Assembly: GCF_003432485.1 (NCBI RefSeq)
Contig: NZ_QVNQ01000004.1
Span: 310,001-374,000 of the forward strand
DNA length: 64,000 bases
Direction of reading: 5' to 3'
Origin: Actinomadura spongiicola
GTDB taxonomy: Bacteria > Actinomycetota > Actinomycetes > Streptosporangiales > Streptosporangiaceae
Shown here: one piece after another, positions 21,469 through 29,607 of the stretch
Position numbering within the stretch: the stretch's first letter is position 1
How the letters are laid out: each line of letters opens with the position of its first letter
The notes under the pieces: model-generated
What the model was told of the DNA's origin: nothing
Seen by the model: the letters and a program-made list of their open reading frames with translations, nothing else
Databases searched by the model: none
Made by a program: the position numbers and the translations under genes

Positions 21469-22824
21469 ATGGCCTCTGAGCGCGGATCCGCGAAGCACAT
21501 CGTGATCGTCGGCGGCGGGTACGTCGGCATGTACACGGCGTTGCGCCTGCAGAAGAGGCTGCGCCGCGAGTTGCGCGGTGGTGAGGTCGTCATCACCGTC
21601 ATCGACCCCCAGTCGTACATGACCTACCAGCCGTTCCTCCCCGAGGCCGCGGCGGGGAACCTTGAGCCGCGCCATGTCGTGGCGCCGTTGCGGCAGGTGC
21701 TCGGCCGGTGCCGGATCCTGAACGGCTTCGTGACGCGCATCGACCACGCGTCCAGGAGCCTCACGGTCCGACCCGCGGGCTCGCAGACCGCGGGCGTCCC
21801 CGAACGGATGGTCGGCTACGACATGCTCGTCGTCGCCCTCGGGTCCGTCTCGCGGACGCTGCCGATCCCGGGCCTCGCCGACTGCGGGATCGGCTTCAAG
21901 ACCATCGAGGAAGCGATCTTCCTGCGCAACCACGTCCTGCATCAGCTCGACATCGCGGCGTCCAACCTGGACGACGAGCAGGTCAGGAGGCGTGCGCTGA
22001 CGTTCGTGTTCGTCGGCGCCGGGTTCGCGGGCGTCGAGGCGATGGCGGAGCTCGAGGACATGGCGCGGGACGCCCTCAAGGCGTACCCGACGCTCGACGA
22101 ACGGGAGATGCGCTGGCTGATGGTCGAGGCGACCGACCGGATCCTGCCCGAGGTGGGGCCGGAGATGGGGCGCTGGACCGCCGAGGCGCTGCGCCGCCGG
22201 GGCATCGAGGTCAAGCTGGAGACGTTGCTGAAGTCCGCCGAGAACCGGCGCATCGTGCTGAGCGACGGGGAGGAGTTCGACGCCGGGACGCTCGTGTGGA
22301 CCGCCGGGGTGAAACCGCACCCCGTCGTCAAGGACAGCGACCTTCCCCTGGACGAGAGGGGACGCGTCAAAGCGACCGCGGAATTGACCGTCGAGGGGCT
22401 GGACGGCGTCTACACGGCGGGCGACAACGCCGCCGTTCCCGATCTCACCGATACCGGTGACTTCACCGCGCCCAACGCGCAACACGCGGTCCGGCAGGCC
22501 AAACGTTTGGGCGACAACATCGTGGCGGATCTGCGCGGAAAGCCGCGAAAACCGTATGTGCATGGTTATGTCGGCTCGGTGGCAGGCCTCGGCCTGCACA
22601 AAGGCGTGGCGAACGTCTACGGGGTGAAGTTGCGCGGCCTTCCCGCCTGGTTCATGCACCGGACCTACCATTTGTCGCGGATGCCGACGATAAATCGGAA
22701 GTTCCGGATCACCATGGACTGGACGCTGGCGATGTTCTTCCGGCGCGAGATCGTCTCCCTGGGTGAGCTGGAATGGCCGCGCCAGGAGTTCGAACTCGCG
22801 GCCGGACGCCAGCACGACACGTGA
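21469..22824 (+). CDS. ndh: Type II NADH dehydrogenase (NDH-2)
   Basis: A 451-residue monotopic flavoprotein that oxidises NADH and reduces menaquinone without pumping protons. The FAD-binding motif IVIVGGGYVGMYTAL lies at the N-terminus, the NADH-binding motif FVFVGAGFAGVEAMAEL near residue 182, the quinone-site type sequence PNAQHAVRQAKRLGDN follows, and YTAGDNAA marks the second FAD contact. A C-terminal amphipathic stretch provides membrane attachment. No SD precedes the ATG; TACCGC lies 7 nt upstream. Confidence 0.9.
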   Translation: MASERGSAKHIVIVGGGYVGMYTALRLQKRLRRELRGGEVVITVIDPQSYMTYQPFLPEAAAGNLEPRHVVAPLRQVLGRCRILNGFVTRIDHASRSLTVRPAGSQTAGVPERMVGYDMLVVALGSVSRTLPIPGLADCGIGFKTIEEAIFLRNHVLHQLDIAASNLDDEQVRRRALTFVFVGAGFAGVEAMAELEDMARDALKAYPTLDEREMRWLMVEATDRILPEVGPEMGRWTAEALRRRGIEVKLETLLKSAENRRIVLSDGEEFDAGTLVWTAGVKPHPVVKDSDLPLDERGRVKATAELTVEGLDGVYTAGDNAAVPDLTDTGDFTAPNAQHAVRQAKRLGDNIVADLRGKPRKPYVHGYVGSVAGLGLHKGVANVYGVKLRGLPAWFMHRTYHLSRMPTINRKFRITMDWTLAMFFRREIVSLGELEWPRQEFELAAGRQHDT

Positions 22825-23257
22825 CCGCAGGCCCCCGTACCGCGCGATGGAGACGCCGGCGTGAGATGAAGGCGCCCGAGCCGTAGGGGACTGAGCCGAA
22901 CCGCATCGCCGACCTGCTTTCCGTGGATGCGCCGAGGGGACGCCCCCGCGGGGCGGAGGTGGGCGCCGTCCGGCCCGTCCGACCACCCCTGCCCGACGGC
23001 GCGCACACCGCGAATGCGGCACGGAGTCACCGCGCGAACATATGACGAAGGCACCCCGCATACTTGGGCGTCGAATGCCCGGAGCTGGCCGGACCCGGCC
23101 GGGTGCGCGTCCGGCCGTTCTCCGTCGCCGCAACGGCTCTGGCCTGCGAAATCGTACAGATCGACGGACGTGGGACGCCCGCCATTCGCCGGAACCGCCA
23201 CGCCCACACCCCCACGATCACCACGTAAGGGCCCACCGGGGCGGGCAGTTCACTCGA
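22825..23257. other. Intergenic region without a recognised gene
   Basis: About 430 bp between the NADH dehydrogenase and the tRNA gene. Reading frames here look like noncoding GC-rich frames, with no SD-start pair and no family resemblance. It contains AACATATGAC near 23037 but no clear promoter pair. Confidence 0.5.
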
Positions 23258-23263
23258 TATGAT
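23258..23263 (+). promoter_or_regulatory. -10 box of the tRNA gene
   Basis: TATGAT ends 6 bases before the mature tRNA 5' end, so transcription would begin at or very near the tRNA. No convincing -35 hexamer is present at 17 bp. Confidence 0.45.
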
Positions 23264-23269
23264 TGCGCC

Positions 23270-23342
23270 GCCCCTGTAGCCCAATGGCAGAGGCGGGCTC
23301 CCTAAAAGAGCCAACGTGTCGGTTCGAGTCCGACCAGGGGCA
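23270..23342 (+). tRNA. Atypical type I tRNA with UAA anticodon
   Basis: A full cloverleaf is drawn by eye: 7-bp acceptor stem (GCCCCTG/CAGGGGC), D arm GCC...GGC, 5-bp anticodon stem GGCTC/GAGCC, 5-nt variable loop AACGT, T arm GTCGG-TTCGAGT-CCGAC, discriminator A, CCA not encoded. The anticodon loop CCTAAAA puts UAA at 34-36, which would read the Leu codon UUA. However, bacterial tRNA-Leu is type II with a long variable arm, and position 33 is C instead of the near-universal U. It may be a divergent or decayed tRNA, or serve a non-standard role. Confidence 0.75.
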
Positions 23343-23558
23343 CCCAACGGTCGGCCGGCGCTTCTGTCAGGGGCGCCGGAACACCGATTTCTCGCTCCCG
23401 TGCCGGATGCTCGGGAAGACGAAACCGGGAAGTCACAAAAAAACCGGCATTGTGGTGAAATGTTGTTGAGTTCGGGCTCGTGTTACAGGAGCGACGGAAT
23501 GAACGAGTCGCGTTCCGTGGTGTGCCCGGCCCGGTGAGGGCGGCGTGTCCCCGACCGC

Positions 23559-23603
23559 GATGATCCCTACAGCGACGACCCCGACGTCGATGACCCCGAC
23601 GTC
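23559..23603. repeat. Three degenerate 15-bp tandem units
   Basis: Units at 23559-23573, 23574-23588 and 23589-23603 share GAYGAYCCCNACRKC; the last two differ by one base. They immediately precede a strong hairpin in the gap 23343-23787, where no gene with a plausible start was found. In one frame they would encode a DDPDV-type acidic repeat, but a stop lies just upstream and no start codon follows. Confidence 0.5.
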
Positions 23604-23605
23604 AA

Positions 23606-23640
23606 TGATCAGCCCCGCGCCGGTGGCGTGGGGCTGATCA
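23606..23640. terminator. 16-bp near-perfect hairpin downstream of the tRNA
   Basis: TGATCAGCCCC pairs with GGGGCTGATCA, then a G-T wobble and CGCC/GGCG close a GGT triloop. This is the most stable structure in the gap after the tRNA and could act as a bidirectional terminator or a structured RNA element. Confidence 0.5.
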
Positions 23641-23753
23641 CTGTGGGATCTCTGCGCCAGAGTCGTGGCGCGGCGTGGCGGCACGACGGCGGGGGCATCC
23701 GTTGGCGGGATCCCACCGGGTCCATGTGAAGTTCGCTATGAAGGCCATGATGG

Positions 23754-23771
23754 TCCCGCCGTCAGGCGGGA
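23754..23771 (-). terminator. Hairpin after the DUF4287 gene
   Basis: TCCCGCC and GGCGGGA form a 7-bp stem with loop GTCA, 17 bp beyond the DUF4287 stop in its direction of transcription. Confidence 0.5.
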
Positions 23772-23787
23772 CGCGTGGAGCGAAAGC

Positions 23788-24015
23788 TCAGTAGTGCCTC
23801 GCGCGGCGGGTGCGCTCGTGCTCGCGTACCAGCGCCGCCGCGTATCCGTGGGAGAGGTTGTGCTCTTCGGCCAGCCAGGAGCTGCGCTCCTCGCAGCGGG
23901 TGAACGACGGGCCGTTCTCGATGGCGGTGAACCACTCGGGGATGTCACGTCCTGTGACTTGCGGAATGCGGGCGATCAGCTTGCTGTGCGTCTCCGGCGA
24001 GTGGTTCAGTGACAA
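23788..24015 (-). CDS. DUF4287 domain protein (TTG start)
   Basis: A 75-residue protein made almost wholly of a DUF4287 domain: LIARIPQVTGRDIPEWF, then SSWLAEEHNLSHGYAAALVREH, matching the family's GhG-hAxAlV ending. Function is unknown; such proteins are small, soluble and widespread in actinomycetes. The TTG at 24015 is chosen because GGAGG lies 6 nt upstream and the domain begins directly after; the upstream extension to 24078 lacks family similarity. The hairpin at 23754-23771 ends it. Confidence 0.7.
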   Translation of the reverse strand: MSLNHSPETHSKLIARIPQVTGRDIPEWFTAIENGPSFTRCEERSSWLAEEHNLSHGYAAALVREHERTRRARHY

Positions 24016-24249
24016 TTGGCACCTCCAGGTCGCGGGGCTCTTCCTGCTGACTCTGCAACACGAGTCCGGATGTGACAACCCCCTAACGGGGACCTATCTT
24101 TTACGCAACGTAGATCATTTATAACGGGGATGTCCTCCGGAAACGCGCAGGTCGCCGCCCTGTCAAGTGGACGGCCCGCCACAGAGGCCTTCCCAACGCC
24201 TCCCGCCGTCTCCCGCGTCTTCCGACGCCCCCCGATGCCGGCGCACCGT

Positions 24250-25470
24250 CTAGGAGAGGCGCTCCACCACCATCGCCATGCCCTGGCCGCCGCCGACGCA
24301 CATCGTCTCCAGCCCGAACTGCTTGTCGTGGAACTTCAGGCCGTTGAGGAGCGTGGAGGTGATGCGGGCGCCGGTCATGCCGAACGGGTGGCCGACCGCG
24401 ATCGCGCCGCCGTTCACGTTCAGCCTGTCGATGTCGACACCGAGGTCCTCGGCGGACGGCAGCACCTGCGCCGCGAACGCCTCATTGATCTCGACGAGAT
24501 CGATGTCGTCGATCGTCATGCCGGCCTTCGCGAGCGCCCGGCGGGACGCCTCGACCGGGCCGAGCCCCATGATCTCGGGGGACAGGCCGGTGACGCCCGT
24601 CGACACGATCCGGGCCAGCGGGGTGATGCCGAGTTCGGCGGCCTTCGTGTCGCTCATGACGATGACCGCGGCGGCGCCGTCGTTCAGCGGGCAACAGTTG
24701 CCCGCGGTGACCGTCCCGTCCGGGCGGAAGACCGGCTGGAGCTGCGCGACCTTCTCGTAGGTCGTCCCGGGACGCGGCCCGTCGTCCTTGGCGAGGACGG
24801 TGCCGTCCGGCAGCGTCACCGGCGTGATGTCCGTCTCCCAGAACCCGTTGGCGAGCGCCTTCTCCGCGAGGTTCTGCGACCGCACGCCGAACTCGTCCTG
24901 CGCCTGCCGGGAGACGCCGCGTGCGCCCGCCACGTTCTCCGCGGTCTGACCCATCGCGATGTAGATGTCGGGGAGGGCGCCGTCCTCGCGTGGATCGTGC
25001 CACACGGGCGATCCGCCTTCGCCCGCCCTGGCCGTGCGCGCCTGCGCGTCGGCGAACAGCGGGTTCTGCGTGTCGGGCAGGCCGTCGCTGCTGCCCTTGG
25101 AGAACCGGCTGACGGTCTCGACGCCCGCCGAGACGATGACGTCCGCCTCACCGGCCTTGATCGCGTGCAGCGCCATCCGGGTGGTCTGCAACGAGGAGGA
25201 GCAGTACCGGGTGACCGTGGCGCCGGGCACGTCGTCCCAACCGAGCAGCACGGACACGACCCGTGCCATGTTGTAGCCCTGCTCGCCGCCGGGCAGCCCG
25301 CAGCCGAGCAGCAGGTCGTCGATCTGGCCCGGCTCCAGCTCCGGCACCTTGGCCATCGCGGCGGTGACGATCTGGGCGGTGAGGTCGTCGGGCCGGACGT
25401 CCTTGAGCGATCCCTTGAAGGCGCGGCCGATCGGTGAGCGCGCGGTGGCGACGATGACTGCCTCGGGCAT
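24250..25470 (-). CDS. Acetyl-CoA C-acyltransferase (thiolase)
   Basis: A 406-residue thiolase, which cleaves 3-ketoacyl-CoA or condenses acetyl-CoA units. The nucleophilic Cys lies in RYCSSSLQTT near residue 89; the other catalytic motifs are NEAFAAQVL, GGAIAVGHPFGMTGAR (His) and CVGGGQGMAM (second Cys). ATG 25470 is chosen because GAGGAG sits 6 nt upstream; an in-frame ATG at 25503 lacks an SD. There is no adjacent acyl-CoA dehydrogenase or hydratase gene, so the pathway is undetermined. The gap 24016-24249 downstream holds no supported gene. Confidence 0.93.
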   Translation of the reverse strand: MPEAVIVATARSPIGRAFKGSLKDVRPDDLTAQIVTAAMAKVPELEPGQIDDLLLGCGLPGGEQGYNMARVVSVLLGWDDVPGATVTRYCSSSLQTTRMALHAIKAGEADVIVSAGVETVSRFSKGSSDGLPDTQNPLFADAQARTARAGEGGSPVWHDPREDGALPDIYIAMGQTAENVAGARGVSRQAQDEFGVRSQNLAEKALANGFWETDITPVTLPDGTVLAKDDGPRPGTTYEKVAQLQPVFRPDGTVTAGNCCPLNDGAAAVIVMSDTKAAELGITPLARIVSTGVTGLSPEIMGLGPVEASRRALAKAGMTIDDIDLVEINEAFAAQVLPSAEDLGVDIDRLNVNGGAIAVGHPFGMTGARITSTLLNGLKFHDKQFGLETMCVGGGQGMAMVVERLS

Positions 25471-25663
25471 GCGAGTCTCCTCGAATGTTACTCGGTGGTT
25501 CACCCAGCAATCTAGCCGCTACCTCACATACCCGTATATCGCGGGTTTCAGTTTTATTACACGTAACGTTTGATAGCGGCGGTTCCGCGAGTTCCCGAGC
25601 CGGTGATGACATTCGCCCCATGCGGCCGGGACGGCGGACCCCGGACGCTGATGCACGGCGGAA

Positions 25664-25758
25664 CCGTACGGCCGCCGCAAGCGCGGGCGGCGGCCGTACG
25701 GGGAGTCAGTCGGATGACTGGCCGGGGCTCGTCACAGGTGACCGGACGAGCCCCGGCC
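25664..25758. terminator. Cluster of three consecutive hairpins
   Basis: Hairpin 1: 14-bp perfect arms at 25664-25677 and 25688-25701 with a 10-nt loop. Hairpin 2: CAGTC-GGAT-GACTG at 25707-25720. Hairpin 3: 14-bp perfect arms at 25720-25733 and 25745-25758 with an 11-nt loop. They occupy the 359-bp gap between the ABC permease stop and the thiolase start, both leftward, and should terminate the sigma/ABC operon. Confidence 0.65.
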
Positions 25759-25829
25759 TTGTCCGTTTCCGGGTCCTTTGCCGAGCCTTTCCCGGACTCC
25801 TTTCCGGGCGGCTTCGTCCCCCGGCCCCG

Positions 25830-26720
25830 TCACAGATCGCGGCGGCGGAAGGAGATCCCCGCGAGCCCGAGGACGAGGACGATCCAGACGCAGGTCCAGC
25901 CGACGTAGGCGGCGGTGAGCGGGGTCCGGCTCAGGAACGGGAAGTCGTCGAACGCCGGGAACTGCGCCAGCACGGCCGGATCCTGGAACCCGCGCATGGC
26001 CCCGCGCCAGAGGCCGTCCGTCGGCAGCAGGACCCGCGACACCGTCCCGACCCGCTCCATGCCCTCGTTGCCGAGGGCGTGCCCGACCCCGCCGACGACG
26101 CCCGCGATCCAGGTGGCGCCGAACAGGCCGACCGCCACGATTCCCGACGCCATCGGCGAGACGACGGTGGACAGCATCAGCGCGAGGGTGAGCAGGACGG
26201 CCGCCTGCGCGGCGAGAAGCGCCAGGCCGTTCACCGGCTGCGGCGGCCAGTAGCCCGTGGTGACCCACACGATGAGGAGCTGGGTGAGCCCGGTCATCGT
26301 GATGTAGCCGCCGCCGAACGCCACCAGTCCCAGCCACTTGCCGAGCAGCACCGCCGACCGGTGGACGGGCCGCGCCAGCATCGTCAGCGCCGTTCCCGAC
26401 TCGATCTCCCCGGCCAGGGTGGGCCCGGCGAGGAAGGCGGTGCCGAGGGCGGCGATCAGGCTCAGCCCGAACATCACCAGGTTGAGCACCTGGGACGCCG
26501 CGAGCCTGGCCTCCCCGCTGGTGAGCGTGCCGAAGTTCGCGTCCAGCCGGGAGAAGCCCCAGGCGCTGAGCGCGAGCAGAATGAGCGTCATCACCGCGAG
26601 CGCGCGCAGCACCCGCCGGCGACCGGCCTCCCGGAGGGTGAGGGCGGCAACGGTGAGCGCGGTGAGCGCGGTGAGCGCGGTGAGCGCGGTGGGCGCGGTG
26701 GGCGCGGTGCGGGCGGTCAT
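25830..26720 (-). CDS. ABC-2 type transporter permease
   Basis: A 296-residue protein with six hydrophobic segments and the ABC-2 style element FLAGPTLAGEIESGTALTMLARPVHRS after the second segment. It pairs with the ATPase encoded just upstream, with which it overlaps by ATGA. The N-terminus begins with a Thr/Ala/Leu repeat encoded by seven 9-bp tandem units, so the real start could be a later GTG (VAALTLREAGRR). An export role is inferred from the subfamily; the cargo is unknown. It is the last gene of the sigma/anti-sigma/ABC operon. Confidence 0.85.
   Translation of the reverse strand: MTARTAPTAPTALTALTALTALTVAALTLREAGRRRVLRALAVMTLILLALSAWGFSRLDANFGTLTSGEARLAASQVLNLVMFGLSLIAALGTAFLAGPTLAGEIESGTALTMLARPVHRSAVLLGKWLGLVAFGGGYITMTGLTQLLIVWVTTGYWPPQPVNGLALLAAQAAVLLTLALMLSTVVSPMASGIVAVGLFGATWIAGVVGGVGHALGNEGMERVGTVSRVLLPTDGLWRGAMRGFQDPAVLAQFPAFDDFPFLSRTPLTAAYVGWTCVWIVLVLGLAGISFRRRDL
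26652..26714. repeat. Seven 9-bp tandem repeats at the permease N-terminus
   Basis: On the + strand GGTGAGCGC occurs four times in a row (26652-26687), then GGTGGGCGC twice and GGTGCGGGC once. Read leftward they encode Thr-Ala-Leu/Pro triplets. Copy number would change in-frame by three residues per unit. Confidence 0.8.
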
Positions 26721-27697
26721 CGGCGGTCCTCCCCGGAGTCGGCGCGCAGGATGTTCAGGAGCCGCCGTTCGAGGCTGATCCGTCCGGGCTCGACGGCGTG
26801 CACCCGCACACCCAGGGCGACCAGGTCCGCCACCAGCTTCGGGACGGCCCCGTCACCCGGCGCGGCGTCCTGGTCGGCGGGCAGTTCGACGATGAACTCG
26901 TCCCCGGCGCGGGTGAGGCGACCGGTGGCGGCGAGCCGTGCCTCCGCGTCCGCGCCCACGCCGTCCAGCCGGAGCCGCAGCTCGCGCTGGCCGAGGAGCT
27001 CGGCGAGGGTGCCGGACGCGGCGACCCGGCCCCTGTCCAGGATGACGACCCGGTCGCAGACCCGCTCCACCTCGCCGATCAGATGCGAGTTGAGCAGGAC
27101 GGCGACCCGCCGGGACCGGAGGGACAGCAGCAGGTCCCGCACGTCGGCCCGGCCGATCGGGTCCAGGGCGCTGGTGGGCTCGTCCAGGACGACGAGCTCC
27201 GGGCGCGCCACGAGCGCGACGGCCAGCCCGAGCCGCTGCTGCATCCCCTTGGAGAAGCCGCCCACCCGGTCGTCGGCGCGGTCGGCGAGCCCGACCATGT
27301 CCAGGCACTCGCGCCGCTCCGCGACCGGCACCGTGACGCCCGCGAGCCGGACGTGCAGGGCCAGCACCTCGGCCGCGGTGAGCCACGGCTGGTACCGGAA
27401 CAGTTCCGGCAGGTAGCCGACGCGGGCTCGGGCGCGCGGATCCCGTGCGGGCCGGCCGAGCAGCAGCACGTCCCCCGCGTTCGGGTGGATCAGGCCGAGC
27501 AGGATCTTGATGACGGTGGTCTTTCCGGCGCCGTTCGGCCCGAGCAGGCCGACGATCTCACCGCGGCCGACGGTGAAGGACACGTCGTCGACCGCGACCT
27601 GCCGCCGGTACCGCTTGCGGAGCCCCGAGCACCACACCGCCGGTGCCGGGGGCAGGTCGGCGAGCAGCCGCTCCGCCGCCCCGGTGTCGCGGGTCAT
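26717..27697 (-). CDS. ABC transporter ATP-binding protein
   Basis: A 326-residue ATPase with Walker A LLGPNGAGKTTVIK, the Q-loop region, the signature GGFSKGMQQRLGLA, Walker B LVVLDEPTSALDP and the H-loop NSHLIGEVERV. It belongs to the CcmA/DrrA-like export class that pairs with ABC-2 permeases. A C-terminal extension of about 90 residues follows the ATPase core. Both ends overlap neighbours by 4 bp (anti-sigma gene upstream, permease downstream), so it is translationally coupled in the operon. Confidence 0.92.
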   Translation of the reverse strand: MTRDTGAAERLLADLPPAPAVWCSGLRKRYRRQVAVDDVSFTVGRGEIVGLLGPNGAGKTTVIKILLGLIHPNAGDVLLLGRPARDPRARARVGYLPELFRYQPWLTAAEVLALHVRLAGVTVPVAERRECLDMVGLADRADDRVGGFSKGMQQRLGLAVALVARPELVVLDEPTSALDPIGRADVRDLLLSLRSRRVAVLLNSHLIGEVERVCDRVVILDRGRVAASGTLAELLGQRELRLRLDGVGADAEARLAATGRLTRAGDEFIVELPADQDAAPGDGAVPKLVADLVALGVRVHAVEPGRISLERRLLNILRADSGEDRR

Positions 27698-28779
27698 CGC
27701 AGCCCCCTCGCCACCGACAGCACCTCGTCCGCGCTCAGCGAGCCCGCCACGGCGGTGACGACGCCGTCGTCCACCCAGACCACGCCCGCCGCCGTGCCGT
27801 CCCGCGTTCTGAGCACCGTGGCGGGCAGCCCGCCGACCTGGGCGGTGGACGTCTTCGTCTTCTCCGTCGACACGAACAGCGGCAGCGTCGTCCCGGCCCC
27901 GGCGAAACCGCGTAGCTGTGACCTGACGTTCTCCGGGAGCGTGGGCAGTGACAGCAGGTAGTCGCGGGCCGTCGCGAACGGGACGCCCGAGGAGTACACG
28001 GAGGGCGCCACCGCGCGGGCCACGATCAGCGCCGGCATGGCGCGGCCCCGCGACCAGACCGCGACGACCCCCGGACCGGCGCGCAGTTGGAACCTGCTGC
28101 CGTCCAGGCCGGGAGGCGGTGGCGGCGGTGTCCCGCCCGCGGCCCTGACGGTCCGCGCGGTCTTCTCGACCGAGAACGTGAAGATCGCGCTCACCTGCCC
28201 GCCGATCCGGTGGGACGGCTCTCCCGTCACGCCGCGGGGCAACCTGTCCACCCGCGGGACGGGGAGTCCCGTGGCCCGCCGCGCGGCGGACGCGTCCGTC
28301 GCCGGGCGCAGGTCGGCCTCCGCGGTCACCCTCAGGTCGCCGAAGGCCGACAGCTCGGGCATCCGGACCAGGTCGGCCCGCGGCGCGATGATCGGCGCGA
28401 CCCGCTCGGTGCGGAAGACCCGCAGCCAGTCCGCGGCCGCCGCCACGCCGGCCCCGCTCATGATCGCGGCCACCCCGAAGATCGCCACCACGGGGTTGCG
28501 CAGCTTCGTCCGCCAACCGCTCCCACCGGTCCTGGCCGGGCGCCGCGGCCCTTCGGCGGCGACCGCGGCGGCCAGCCGGTCCCAGCCCGCGTCCACGTCC
28601 ACCGGGGGCCCGGTCTCCAGCGCGGCCAGCGCCGCGCCGGCGGCCGTCGCGTCGTCCTGGGCGGCCGCCAGCCCGGACAGGCACACCGCGCATCCGGCGA
28701 CGTGCTCGCGGTCGGCGCCGGCGACACCGGACGGCTCGTCGACGAGCCGGCGCAACGTCCCGTCACTCGGATGACGCAT
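27694..28779 (-). CDS. Zinc anti-sigma factor (ZAS) with large extracytoplasmic domain
   Basis: The N-terminal cytoplasmic part carries HVAGCAVC, the Hx3Cx2C zinc anti-sigma signature, near residue 26. A single membrane helix follows (PVVAIFGVAAIMSGAGVAA), then about 230 residues outside the membrane with a Pro-rich linker. Anti-sigma factors of this kind bind their ECF partner and release it on a signal. The start overlaps the sigma gene by 17 bp and the end overlaps the ATPase gene by 4 bp, so it is the likely partner of the sigma factor. The exported domain would be the sensor; its fold is not recognised. Confidence 0.8.
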   Translation of the reverse strand: MRHPSDGTLRRLVDEPSGVAGADREHVAGCAVCLSGLAAAQDDATAAGAALAALETGPPVDVDAGWDRLAAAVAAEGPRRPARTGGSGWRTKLRNPVVAIFGVAAIMSGAGVAAAADWLRVFRTERVAPIIAPRADLVRMPELSAFGDLRVTAEADLRPATDASAARRATGLPVPRVDRLPRGVTGEPSHRIGGQVSAIFTFSVEKTARTVRAAGGTPPPPPPGLDGSRFQLRAGPGVVAVWSRGRAMPALIVARAVAPSVYSSGVPFATARDYLLSLPTLPENVRSQLRGFAGAGTTLPLFVSTEKTKTSTAQVGGLPATVLRTRDGTAAGVVWVDDGVVTAVAGSLSADEVLSVARGLR

Positions 28780-29287
28780 GACGGTTCAACTCCTTGCGAA
28801 GAGCGGACTCGGCGCGCCGCACGACGGTGCCCACGCTGCCGGGGGAAAGATCGAGGGCGGCGGCGACCTCCGCGTAGCTGAGGCCGCTGTGCCGCAGCAC
28901 GAGGGCGACCGCCTGCCGGCGTGAGAGCCGCGCCAACGCCGCCCGCACGCGGCGCCGCTCGTCCCGGGCCACCACGGTGTCGGCGATGTCCGGGCAGACT
29001 TCCGCGGCGCCCTCCGCGGCCTCCTCGCGGGAGGCGCGGCGGCGGCCGGTGCGCAGATGGTTCAGCGCGGTGTGCGCCGCGGCGACCGACAGCCATCCGG
29101 CCGCCTCACCGGCCGGAACCGAGGAACGCGCGAACGCCAGGAACACCTCCTGCGCCACGTCCTCGGCCTCGTCACGGGAGCCGAGCACCCGCGCGGCGAC
29201 GGCGACGACCCGCGGATACGCGGCGCGGAAGACCTCTTCGAGGTCGGGCCGGACGACCCTCGCCGCGCGCCCCGGACGCCTCGTCAC
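28763..29287 (-). CDS. ECF-type RNA polymerase sigma factor
   Basis: About 174 residues: region 2 (LEEVFRAAYPRVVAVAARVLGS, then DEAEDVAQEVFLAF) and region 4 (RLSRRQAVALVLRHSGLSY, AEVAAALDLSPGSVGTVVRRA). It directs RNA polymerase to a specific promoter set, probably including its own operon. GTG 29287 gives the normal length for the family, with AAGGA 10 nt upstream; an ATG at 29401 and longer versions are possible. It is the first gene of a four-gene overlapping operon. Confidence 0.88.
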   Translation of the reverse strand: MTRRPGRAARVVRPDLEEVFRAAYPRVVAVAARVLGSRDEAEDVAQEVFLAFARSSVPAGEAAGWLSVAAAHTALNHLRTGRRRASREEAAEGAAEVCPDIADTVVARDERRRVRAALARLSRRQAVALVLRHSGLSYAEVAAALDLSPGSVGTVVRRAESALRKELNRHASSE

Positions 29288-29432
29288 CGTCCCGCCGTCC
29301 TTCCGCTCGGACCGTCCGACCACCGCGCCGTGCCCGTCACCGGACGGGGCCACGGGCAGCGCGGCGGCCGGTGCGCTCCCACCCTGCCCCACGACGTCCA
29401 TACCTGTAGAGCACCGCCGAAGCCCCGCATGT

Positions 29433-29460
29433 GACACCCACCGGACGAACCCGAAGTTCC
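29433..29460 (-). promoter_or_regulatory. Candidate ECF-type promoter for the sigma operon
   Basis: On the minus strand GGAAC (29460-29456), a 17-bp spacer and GGTGTC (29438-29433) resemble the GGAAC-N16/17-GTC layout of many ECF promoters. It lies upstream of the sigma gene in the 320-bp gap shared with cbs. Its position favours autoregulation but the match was made by eye. Confidence 0.35.
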
Positions 29461-29512
29461 CGCAATGAGCGAGAGTCTGTTCACTTCGGCCCACCGATGC
29501 TCGCGGACGGCC

Positions 29513-29532
29513 CTCTCGGCTACCGTCGAGAG
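29513..29532. promoter_or_regulatory. Inverted repeat CTCTCG-N8-CGAGAG before cbs
   Basis: Six-base perfect arms flank a spacer that includes TACCGT, a possible -10 box for cbs, about 80 bp before the cbs start. A repressor bound here would cover the promoter. Confidence 0.35.
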
Positions 29533-29607
29533 CAGGGAATCCTTCCGGACCCGCTGAGCAGGGCCGCAACGCCCGGAGCAGCACAATGGAACGACAAGGA
29601 TGTCGCG

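Noticed and set aside
23433..23684. A leftward 83-codon frame with repeated IDVGV-type residues
   Set aside because: The repeat follows from the 15-bp DNA units and the hairpin; the GTG has no SD and the frame lacks similarity.
26717..28693. One long protein covering the ABC ATPase and the anti-sigma gene
   Set aside because: The upstream 330 codons are Arg/Gly-rich frame noise over the anti-sigma gene; the ATPase has its own ATG at 27697.
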